Of a stretch of DNA of 60,000 nt, positions 13,001 to 22,988 are shown piece after piece. Positions within the stretch are counted from its first letter, which is position 1. The number at the start of each line of letters is the position of its first letter. The translations under genes and the position numbers were made by a program. The notes under the pieces were generated by a model. That model had not been told where the DNA came from. It searched no databases and worked only from the letters and a program-made list of their open reading frames with translations. Source of the stretch: Adiantum capillus-veneris (taxonomy: Eukaryota > Streptophyta > Polypodiopsida > Polypodiales > Pteridaceae). The stretch spans positions 104,610,141 to 104,670,140 of the forward strand of contig CM043942.1 in NCBI GenBank assembly GCA_014529385.2, written 5' to 3'.

Positions 13001-15083
13001 GTTTCATGGCCAACAAAAGAAATCTCGATGGTCAATGGTTGCAGAATATCCACTTTTTCGCCGTTTGGCCCTTGACGAGCCCAATGACCAAAAATTGGTC
13101 ATTGTGCAAGGCCTAATGGACGAGACGGCAATGGATGACCATGAAACTTTTCAGGGGTAGGGACAGCACCCTTGCAAGATTTTTATGGCCATCACAAGCC
13201 GACATGACATTCATTAGTGGCACAGTTACCAATTTTTGCCGTTGGGCCCTTGGCGAGCCCAATTGGTTAAAAAAGGGCAATTGTGCAGTGCCTGAGGAAA
13301 GAGACCACAACCGATGACCATGAAACTTTTTGTGGGTGAGGGAAGCACTTAATTACCATCCTCAAAAGTTTCATGGCCATCGCAGGCCATTTTGATGCTC
13401 AAGGATGACATAATCACCATTTTTTACCGTTGGATCGTTGGCCAGCCCAATGGTAAAAACTTGACAATTGTGCAGCACCTGACCAATGAGATGACAATAG
13501 ATGACCATGAACCTTTGCAAGGGTGGGGAAAGCACCCTACTCTTTGTCCGTGCAAAGTTTCATGGCTATCACAAGCCGTCTCGACGATCACTAGTGGCAC
13601 AATCACCATATTTTTGTCGTTGGGTCCTTGGCGAGCCCAATGGCAAAAAAATTGGCGATTGTGCAAGGCCTCACCATCGAGATGGAAACGGATGGCCATG
13701 AGGATTTGCAGAGGTGAGGAATGCACCACACTCCCCATGCCTACAAAGTTTCACGGGCATCGCAAGCCTTCTTGGTGAGCCCAATTGCAAAAAATTAACA
13801 ATTAGATAGCACCTGACCTATGAGACGACAATCATAGCTATGAAACTTTACATAGGTAGGGAAAGCATCCTTCTCCCCACCACTGCAAATTTTCATGGCC
13901 AGCGCAAGCCATCTCAATGCATTAGTGATAGAATGTCCAAATCGCTAACTCAATGACAAAAAAATCACAATTCTAGAGAGCCTCACCGTCGTCAATGGCC
14001 ATGAAACATTGTAAAGGTAGGGGAAGCACCCTATTCCTTGCCCTTACAAAGTTTCATGGCCATCACGAGCCGTCTCAAAGGTCATTAGTGAAACAATCGC
14101 CATTTTCTTGTGGCTGGGCCCCTTCGCGAGCACAATGGCAAAAATTGACGATTAGGTAGCGCTTGACCAATGAGACGGCAGCGGATGTCCATGAAACTTT
14201 GCAAGGGTGAAGAATGCATCTTATTCTCTTCCCCTACAATTTTTTATGGCCATAAGAACCGTCTCGATGGTCATTAGTGGCACAATCACCACTTTTTTTC
14301 CGTTGGGCCCTTGGAAAGCCCAATGGCAAAAAATTGGTAATTATGCAGGGCCTAACCGACGAGATGGCAATGGATGGCCATGAAACTCTATAGAGGTACG
14401 AAAATCATCCTAATCCTTGCCCTTACAAAGCTTCATGGCCATCACAGATAGTCTCCATGGTCATTAGTGGCACAATTGCCTTTTTTTGTTGTTGGGATCC
14501 TTGGGGAGCCCAATGGCAAAAACTTGGCAATTGTGCAGTGCTTGATCAACGAGACAAAAATGGATGGCAATGAAACTTTTTAGGGGTGGGAGAAACATCC
14601 TATTTCCCACCCCTACAAAGTTTCATGGCCACCACAAGCCGTCTCAGCGGTCATTAGTGGCACAATCGCCATTTTTTTATGTTAGGTCTTTGGTGAGCCC
14701 AATGATGAAAAATTGGCGATTAGGCAATACCTGACCAACAAGATAGCAATAGATGTCCATGAAACTTTGCAAGGGTAGGGAGAGCATTCTACCTATCACC
14801 TTGCAAAGTTTCATGGCCAGGGAAAGCTGTCTCAATAGTCATTAGCAGCACAATCGTTACTTGTTGATTATTGAGTGCAAAAAATCGGCCATTGTGCAGT
14901 GCCAGAATGATGAGACAACAACGGAAGGCCATGAAAATTTGCAGTGGTGGGGAAATCTACTTCTTGCTTTTGAAAAGTTTCATGGCTATTTCTAGCCGTC
15001 TTGATAGTCATTAGTGGCACAATCACCATTTTTTGGCATTGGGTCCTTAACAAGCCTAATGGTAAAAAATTGGCGATTGTGTA
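10017..15083. repeat. Tandem array of ~27 palindromic ~190-bp satellite monomers
   Basis: The landmark GTTTCATGGCC (or a close variant) recurs at 10057, 10256, 10447, 10636, 10831, 11152, 11342, 11531, 11720, 11911, 12102, 12265, 12456, 12647, 12837, 13002, 13182, 13369, 13558, 13749, 13891, 14052, 14242, 14431, 14621, 14809 and 14978. The usual spacing is 188-191 bp, with shorter deletion copies (142-169 bp). Each monomer is an inverted repeat. GTTTCATGGCCAT pairs with ATGGCCATGAAAC, GCCGTCTC with GAGACGGC, and GGCACAATCGCCA with TGGCGATTGTGC, around a centre near CCCTTGGCGAG. The spacer is a second small palindrome: AGGGGTGGGGA pairs with TCCCTACCCCT. The array is thus a ~95-bp unit in alternating orientation. 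ORFs on both strands are repeat artefacts. Confidence 0.93.
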
Positions 15084-15085
15084 TT

Positions 15086-15400
15086 ATAGAAATATTACAT
15101 TGCTAGCTATCACTATCATAGTGGTAGCTACCTCTCCTAGGACTACAATGGTAGATAGCACTATGAGACTTGTAACAAGCAGGTTGATAGTGGTAGCTAC
15201 CAATCTACCAGGATTACCATGAAAAATTGGTAGCAAGCACTATCAGACTAGTGGTTACCTTTACCAAGGATAGCATGGAAGCTACCATTGTCTGATAGTG
15301 GTGACTATAAGGATCATAGTGGTAGATACTAGTCTTGGTACCAATCCTTGAGAGAGGATACATACAAAGTTAGCTACCTATCTGCCAATGGTAGTTACCA
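15086..15400. repeat. Cluster of short degenerate repeats around GGTAGCTACC
   Basis: Directly after the satellite, variants of ATAGTGGTAGCTACC and its complement recur at least eight times within about 300 bp (near 15118, 15194, 15248, 15279, 15320, 15380 and others). The core is palindromic, so copies occur in both orientations. No coding potential is evident. Confidence 0.65.
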
Positions 15401-15529
15401 AGCATGAAGCAATGTGCAGCAACCAACAAACTGTTATTTAGCTACTAGAGTCAATTGAAGGACAATCGAATCAATTCCATAACAATAAAAATAAATGTTT
15501 TGTTGCTTAACAAGTCAAAACAAACCTAA

Positions 15530-16262
15530 AGTTTCTCAAGAAGATGTGCTAGGTGTTTCTAGAACACTTTTTGTCAAATACACTTCCGATACACATTCTT
15601 TTTCTTGGGTGGTACATGTGTATTAGTCCAAAGTGTCACCACCACTATGGCCTTCACTTCCTTTGTAATTACATTGTTTCTGTATGGTTGCTCCTTGCAT
15701 AAATGCAATGGCAGTTGTGTATGATTATGTTTCAATCAAAATCTAGCTGCATAGAAGTTCCTTCGGCCAAGAAGCCTCGATATAGCTGCTTTATTTTGTT
15801 TCATGCTTGTGAAACGCATAACCATCAAATACTCACCCATTTAATAAACAACTCTTTCAATATTTTTGGTCTTCTCATTGCCTTGAGAGTGTTGTGCATT
15901 CTACTTATCAAAGCCTTTTTCTCATCATTGGAAACATCAACTCTTGTCGATTGAATCTTCAGGCCTCTCAATGCTCGATGCTTCAAAATGTTGCTGATAA
16001 TTTCCCTCCTTGCCTCATTGTCAAGACCCTCTGTGAAATGCTCTAAGAACTTGATCACATGTTTAATTCTAGCTTCCCTTTCTTTGACTCTCTTGTGATA
16101 TGCTTGCGTTTTGTTTGCTTCATACTCCTTGATTACACTTTACTACGCATACTCCTTGATTACACTTTTCTTTGCATGAGCTGCACTTGACTATGCCAAA
16201 ATAAAGACGTGCTAAATAGCAATTGAATTTATAACATCCTCAATTGGAATGATTTCCATCAT
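15530..16262 (-). pseudogene. Unrecognised protein pseudogene
   Basis: Read from about 16262 down, the frame starts MMEIIPIEDVINSIAI and continues with a basic helical segment (KEYEANKTQAYHKRVKEREA). A well-preserved stretch follows (HFTEGLDNEARREIISNILK, then STRVDVSNDEKKALISRM) near 16050-15880. At about 15828 the frame shifts and continues MGEYLMVMRFTSMKQNKAA and RLLGRRNFYAARF, then, after a stop, TKEVKAIVVVTLWTNTHVPP. In total about 230 codons with three to five stops and one frameshift. Composition and frame continuity argue for a real former protein. The basic, helix-rich character would suit a nucleic-acid-binding or transposon-encoded protein, but I do not recognise the family. Confidence 0.5.
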
Positions 16263-19221
16263 GGTGTAACTCTTTGAGAGGTTGCCTGTGTGTGTTGCAG
16301 TATTAAATTAAATACATATACACAAAAGAACATGACATTCAAAAGACAACTAGCTTTAGAAAATTAGGCAAGGATTTGTATAGAAATGACTCAGGCTTTG
16401 ATTCATTAATGTAAAACATAATAAGAATGAGGTATCATTCTAATGATTTTATACAAAAGTAGCAAAATAGTTGAGCTTATCCCAGTCTTCAGAGTCAGAC
16501 TGCAGCAGCATGCTAAACCTTTTTAAGTAAAGATAGAATTCTCACTTGCATCCATATAGTTAAGACAACAGATTTGTTAACCTTGGCTACGTATGGAAGG
16601 CTTCAAAGAACCTATTAGTTGTTATCCATGTCCAACTTAGAAATTATTAAATTAGCTAATGTCGAAAATATTGCTTAAAGGTATAAATATAAAAACACTT
16701 AAGTACTTCAACTTCTTTCCAAATTGTAATGTCCAAGCAAAGATTAGCAAAGTCAAAGTAGTGTATACATGCTTTTGAAAGTATTCCTTTACAGTACTTT
16801 AAAAACCCCGATAATTTCATTTATCCCCGTTTAAAACCGCATTCTCATAGTAGTACCATATCCTCTAACTTTTATTGCAATCTTTTATAGTATCAAACAG
16901 TACCAACCTGTCAATCCTTCCCTAAATAAAACTTGAATATGTGACTATGCTTCAAAGTGATTAGCGATGCTTTGTATGATTGTAACTACAATTATGTTGC
17001 ATGGGTCAAAGTCAAACTTTTCAACTAGATGATGCAAAACTTACTCTAAAAGCGAGAGTATTCAAGGTCAGTAACCAGCAGTGTTACATCCTAGTAGCAA
17101 GAAAAAGAGAGATAAAAAATCAGGGTCGACCTAAAACCAAATATCTAAAAATCCATATTTGAATTCCATCTGTTTAAGCATATTAGTAGAATACCTACTG
17201 CCATGTGAGGCAAAAGATCATTGCTAGATCCAAACTTACAAGGATAATACATCCAAAAAACAAGTCAAAAAAGCGTGTATTGGTCAAAAAGCCAGGCAAG
17301 TGATCAAAGCTAGCAATTTATCGGCAAAGTCAGCACACTAAAAGTTTTTCTAAGCCAACAAATCCAAAATCACCTAGGATTAGCCACGTTCAACTCCAAA
17401 CTACCAGATTAATCACTACTATATATAATAGATCTTGCCAAACCTTTTATTGAAATACCCAGTATTACCAACAAATACAAGATTAAGTGGAGTTTTAAAT
17501 AAACTTCCTAACCAATAGACCCTAACCAAACAGAACTAGGTCATCAAGATAGAATCTAGTCTGAGCAAAAAAAAACCAGAACCAGCAACTAGAGACCGAG
17601 ATCAAAAGTCCAGCAAATAAGCCATAAGCCAGATCTCCAATCAAGGCATCATCCAACAGGAACTACCAGCTATTGAAACTAAGGTACAACTCAAATGACA
17701 ATGAGACACTATCATATCTTGAGACCCTTTAAATATCAAGCCCCAACTAGGGAGAGTAATCTTCATGTCTCAAGTAGGTTCACCATAATATGTATCTATG
17801 TAAAAGGTTACCACCAACTTATGGCAGTATCACACCCAAGAGCTTGATATAGTAGCATGTATATGTATGAATATGGTTACCTACCGTTAAAAAGGACCAA
17901 ATTTTAAGCCAGTCATCCAAGAACCAGAAACCAAATATTAATCTAGTATTTAGCAATAGGTCGAAGGTCAGCAGATTTTTTGCAAGTCAAAGCAAACAGG
18001 TTCCCCCATATCCCAACACCATAACCTACCCAGGTAGTAAAGCATCAAAACCAAATCAGTAACCACATGCTAGCCAGAATCTCAGGTTATGCCAAATCTC
18101 AGGTAGTAAAGCATCCAAACTATTTCAGCAACCATATGCCGGCCAGAAGCTAGTGCTAGAATCCCCCATCTTCTATTCCATATATCATAAGCACAAGGTC
18201 TTGCATAGCTTAGATCAGTATATCAACAGTCAACTTTTCTCAAAAAGTATCATATCCCTGTAACAATGGAGTTTAACAAGTATTTCAAGTTACCAGTAAT
18301 TAATATCAATAAAAACCAATTAGAACGAAAGCCAACACGTAAATGTCAATGTGGTAGATTGCACAGCACACAGAGTTGATGGTATAAATAAAAACTTTCA
18401 AGCAAAAGCAGTCCCAATAATTTTCAAAGTAGCAGAGAAGTAGACCATTGCAGAGCCAAGCATCTTTCCGACCTCTCTCACTCATTCTTTTGGAAATAAC
18501 ACACAAGCCCCTACACCAAGTCTAAGTGAGGGAGGAGTAAAATCCCTCACCTTATATAGCGGAAGAGACAGAGGCAGGAAAAAACCAGAAGCCACCAGTT
18601 ATGGAGGTGCAACAACCGCCTAGCACAGGAGGGTAAGAGGAGGCATTAGTGCGTAGAATCATGTCAAGAAATGGATGGGCCAAATGACGCACCAAGCCGT
18701 CCACCATCAATCCAAGTCATCCGAAAGAGATGCATTCATTGTGAAGCACCATGAGTGAAAGGGGAAAGGGACCCGTGGTGACAGATGTTGAGTGCATGAA
18801 CCCCGTATTGGAGAGTGCAACCGATTCATGCCAAAAGGAACCATAATGGGAAGGAAGCCTTTCATTTATTTTCCTTTATGGGTTAAGTCCTTAAGGAATT
18901 TCTCCCACTGAGCCTATCTTAAAAAAACTTGGTTCACACTAAACCATGCTTATTAAGATAGCAGTGTAAGTAATGATCAGTATCAAGGATCCAATCAAAA
19001 TTACCCATGAGGTAATTACAAGGTCTAATCTTAAGGTGGACACCCTCATGCTCAAAATAGTCTCAAAGACTTAGTCAATTGCCAGAAGTGTGTGAGTATG
19101 TGTGTGTTAAGTTGGATGAAGCATTAGCTTCATCAATAGTTAAAGTAGCAACACTACTAGGTTAAGTGTAGATGTGAGTGTAGCTAGTTGTAGCTATCAT
19201 GGTCAGATGTCGTGACCAAGT
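16263..19221. other. Long AT-rich stretch without recognisable features
   Basis: About 3 kb with no coherent ORF on either strand, no LTR-like ends and no microsatellite. A 66-codon minus-strand ORF at 18306-18506 is Cys/Tyr-rich and looks random. A regulatory or intronic role cannot be judged from sequence alone. Confidence 0.4.
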
Positions 19222-19268
19222 ATGTGTGTGTGTGTGTGTGTGTGTGAGTGAGAGAGAGAGAGAGAGAT
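19222..19268. repeat. Compound (TG)n(GA)n microsatellite
   Basis: About 25 bp of TG repeat passes through GAGTGAG into about 18 bp of AG repeat. Confidence 0.95.
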
Positions 19269-19737
19269 AGCATCTATGGTGTTAGAAGGTTACTATAGCA
19301 AACATGGATTTAATCATGAAGTTGAAATTGTACATACTCCTACCTGTATTTGTGTTTTGCAAATGATTATCATTGTTCCATGTCTAAGTTAATTACTCTA
19401 TGTTGTATGTGAAAATAAGTAAAAAAACCCTAAACCACTACATATAGACAATGTGATGAGTTTAAATGTTTCTTAATGCCTGCAAATCATAGAGTACAAG
19501 TGTATAATTGCATTGAAAAAATCATAGTTTTGTTTTATGCATAGTATCGGATAGAGAGTTCACTTCAAATTGCACAATGTGCAAATTTGAATGCTTTCCT
19601 AATGAAGTTTTTAGTTTAAATATATATTAAAAAATAGAGATTTGTTTTTATAGTTGAATATGAAGTTCTTATGCCTTCAACTATTAATACGTGCAATGGA
19701 CCAAAACACTGGCAAGAGTGATACGAAGTTAGGAAAG
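19269..19737. other. No gene seen
   Basis: AT-rich DNA between the microsatellite and the hAT pseudogene. It may include the 5' part of that hAT element, but no terminal inverted repeat was identified. Confidence 0.35.
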
Positions 19738-21812
19738 AAAAAACGGGCCCCCGACAAAGAGTGGGAATTTGCTCACAACATATGTGGTTGATATCAAGAG
19801 TGGCAACGTAAATTTTGCTTCACCACAAAAATAGGTAGGGTTCCACGCATTAGAGACTATTTCTTGGGTATCTTAAAAAAGATTTATCACAAATGCGGTC
19901 ATCCTTAGGCACCTACAATTGCAAAGCATTTGAGAGAAGAGGTCGCAAAGAAGGATGGAAAGAAACAGAGGGTAGAGGCATCTATTATGGCTGCATTTCA
20001 AGAGTAGCCAGAGCCAAGTATCAATCATAAAGTCCGATGGTGATACCAATGAACAGTACACAATAGCATGTGCAAGGAGATATAGTACCAAAGAGTGTTA
20101 CTTCTAAGCACAATCAGGTTCGGCTTGGGCAAATGCGAGAAAGATCATTGCACCAAAGCTTTGAAATGCATACGCTAGAAGAGGCACAAAACGCACTTGC
20201 AAAAGCAATTTTTTTCACTACAAGTTCACTAGTCATAGTTGATAACCATCTCTGGAAACATGCATAAAAGAAAATTGGTAATTAAAATCCAGGATTTTTA
20301 GCCCCCTTTGTATCACATGATACGGAATGATCTCTTGGACAAATCATATGTCGAAGTAAAAGAGTGTGTTTTCAGAATAATTCTTGAAAATATATCACGT
20401 TCAAGATGCATAATTATCAATGACGTTTGGTCAAATGTTAAGAGGAGACCATTGATCAATGTTATGATAGTTTGTCCAAGAGGAGAGACGTTCATAAAAG
20501 CTATTGAAAATTTTGGTGGTATTAAAAGAGGCAAAATATATTTTTGAGGCCTTGATTAATGTAATTAAATAAATTGGGATTGAATATGTCATTCAAGTAG
20601 TTGTGGACAATGCAAAGAACTTGTAAAATGATGACAACATAATAAATAAAGTGCTTTCCACACATTTATGTCACTAATTGCAATATGGACAGTTTGAACT
20701 TGGTGTTAAAGATTGGTATAGTAGTAACGAAACCACATGGTTTGCCAAAATGATTCATGTAACACAAAGAGTGCTTGATTTGTATAGGATGTGCATGTTA
20801 GTTATGTTGAAATTGCCTTCTGATAAACGGTTTTGTATGCACTATTACACATTGGAATCACTCCTACGTAATAAGTACAATGTGATTGATACATTCATTT
20901 GCATAGCATTTGAAGAATGACAGCTTCACCAATCTAAACGTGTGAAAGAGAAAATTACAAGTTTACATGGATCCATAAATAAGCCTGCTTGGTGGAGGAT
21001 TGTAATGGATGCAAACCACGTAATGATCCCCATAATGTTTACGATTTGCAACCTTGATAAAAAGGTGCCAAATCTAGGTAAAGTGTGGATGACTTGCTGG
21101 ACAGTCCAACAAAGTTTAGAAAATCCTAAGGAGTTAAAAGTGTCTGTAGTAGAGAAGGAGTGGTGAATACCATTCTTTGCAAAACATCAAAAAAATTTGT
21201 CTAAGTACTTTCATGAAAGATGAAAGAGTGCTCATAGTCCACTCCAATAGTGTGGCTTACATGTTGGACCTTGATTATTGGAAATTAAACTTGATGTCAA
21301 TTACAGAGGTGGTCAATGATTTCTATTGGGTAGTCAATATGTTCTACTCCAATGTTCAAGATCGGATTAATTGCATCAAAGAGATAAGTTCATCCAGACT
21401 AAAGGAAGGACCTTTTGCAAATGAATTTGTCCAATCAATGGCAAAAGAGCAACCTGCATAAAAGTGGTGGAGGACGAACAGTGCGGAGCATTACTCGACT
21501 CTACATGTATGTTCATAGCACAATCCACAACAAATTATTTGTAGACAGAGCTAAAATGTTAGTTTAGATATTCTGCAATGAAAACATATTGCATCATATT
21601 GAAAGTGTTGGCTATGAGGAAGAAATGCCTAGTTGGGTCTATGATTGTCAAATCGAAGATGAAGGTGAGTTTAGTGTCGGTGTATCAGAGTGCACGATAG
21701 CAAAAATAGAAGAGAATCTCATTATCGATGTAGGTGACTCAGTAGAGAAAAACAGACAATGCTTGAACTTAGAACAAAACATTGACTACACATATTACCA
21801 TAAGATCAACTG
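19738..21812 (+). pseudogene. hAT-family transposase pseudogene (copy 2, more complete)
   Basis: Near full-length but broken hAT transposase. BED-like zinc-finger region 19741-19860 (W..H..CG, then GRVPRIRDYFLG). Linker with an EEAQNALAKAIFF block at 20170-20270, then a DUF659-like domain at 20300-20640: a DLLDKSY start, IINDVWSN, and VIQVVVDNAKN. The middle of the transposase runs 20690-21170 (WFAKMIHVTQRVLDLYR, NKPAWWRIVMDANHVMIPI, QQSLENPKEL), followed by YMLDLDYWKLNLMS at 21264. The C-terminal dimerisation region lies at 21460-21640 (KWWRTNS, then NKLFVDRAKMLV). Intact relatives excise and reinsert DNA and make 8-bp target duplications. Stops at roughly ten places and several frame changes show it is inactive. 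Copy 1 at 540-1540 is the same family, same orientation, about 19 kb upstream. Confidence 0.82.
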
Positions 21813-22290
21813 AGAGTGCAAATAGAAAATAATTGGAGCCTATATTCTTCAACATGTTTTGAATGTATACAATGGGGATAGCCAAAAACCTCCAAGTAGA
21901 TTCTCTCAAATTTTTTCCTAATTTCTTCATGTCGGTACTTCAAAACGTTCCACTGACCTTTCTTTATCTCCCCGTCTTCACATGGCCATATTGTTTTAAT
22001 CATGTCCTTGTCACTTCTTTGTTGATGTCTTTCCATTGTGCGTGGTCCAGATTTGCCCATTTAGATAATCGACAAGCTGTGCATGTCACTTTTGAGCGGA
22101 CATTCTATGTGCTAGAGACTTCATACGTTGGAAAGCATTAACATCCAATTGATATTAATCTGCTGATTGTATTTACAGTCCACATGCCTGTTCTTCCTCA
22201 ACCCAGAGTTGCAATTGCCAAATAGAGAAATATTAAATATCTTAGGCAAATATTTTTTGCTCAATCCACTACTTTATAACCCTTTAATTA
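21813..22290. other. No gene seen
   Basis: AT-rich, unrecognised. It may hold the 3' end of the hAT element, but no terminal inverted repeat or target duplication could be picked out by eye. Confidence 0.35.
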
Positions 22291-22580
22291 TGTTGGGAAT
22301 GGTGGTTATGGCAAAAACGTGAGTAAGTCATTCATGGCATGATTAGTAAGTTAATTACAAGGAGAGATAAAAGTGATATTGATACAAGTAGCAAATCACA
22401 AGTAGATTAAGATGCAAATGAGTACAAAGTGATGGCTAGTGTATAGAGTGTAAAAGTGGACACAAAGAGTGTAGCTTTGGGCTTCTTTTATAGAGTTGGG
22501 AGAGGCAATCTAGTGACCCAATCAATGATGTTAAGTTTGTAGGCTATCAAAGTACAGGGTGCTATCACTTGTGATTGTCA
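22291..22580 (-). mobile_element. Partial or solo LTR, same family as 31322-31639
   Basis: Starts TGTTGGGAATGGTGGTTATG and follows the LTR at 31322-31639 through long shared blocks (AGTAGATTAAGATGCAAATG, GTGATGGCTAGTGTATAGAG, GGGCTTCTTTTATAGAG) before diverging near 22575. No primer-binding site adjoins it, so it is a solo LTR or the end of a lost element. On the minus strand the shared CTATAAAAGAAGCCC block is a plausible TATA box of the LTR promoter. Confidence 0.75.
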
Positions 22581-22871
22581 TATAATCTAATATCTAACCA
22601 ACCCAAATGATTCTCTCATATTAAACTGATCATATAATGTGGAAGAATACACGAGAACAAGGGTTAAAATATAGACATGTGCTTACGGGTCTATCTTGAC
22701 ACGAGGCCAATGGTGAAGGGGTCCAAATGAGAGATACTATGTCAAAGAGCAAGGCTAACTAATGGAGCTTAAAAGACCTTAGGGTTATCTTCATTAAAGA
22801 CCTCCAAAGGTTAGTGTCAAAAGTCCTTTGACCTTAGGTGAGCTAGGGTTGAGCTTGAGGTGGGAACCTAG

Positions 22872-22988
22872 CCCAAGCTTGAGGTGCTTGTCGTGCTTGC
22901 TAATGACTAAGGTGATTGAGGTGTTTGTCGTGCTTGCTGACTAAGATGCTTGAAGTGCTTGTCATGCTTGCCGACTAGGGAACTTGAG
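22872..22988. repeat. Minisatellite, ~36-44 bp unit
   Basis: Three diverged units built on CTTGAGGTGCTTGTCRTGCTTGCTGACTAAG. Another unit (AAGCTTGAGGTGCTTTGTCATGC) sits at about 24498 on the far side of the G+C-rich LINE, so the LINE inserted inside this minisatellite. Confidence 0.8.

Noticed and set aside
10021-15060. Dozens of ORFs of 60-128 codons on both strands
   Set aside because: They are readings of the palindromic satellite. The same peptide fragments recur on both strands at the repeat period and end at random stops.
10017-15083. Resemblance to a CRISPR array (regular repeats)
   Set aside because: The whole 190-bp period is conserved, including the would-be spacers, the unit is self-complementary, and the context is plant transposons.
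18306-18506. 66-codon Cys/Tyr-rich minus-strand ORF resembling a membrane peptide
   Set aside because: It lies in AT-rich DNA where hydrophobic ORFs arise by chance, with no supporting signal.
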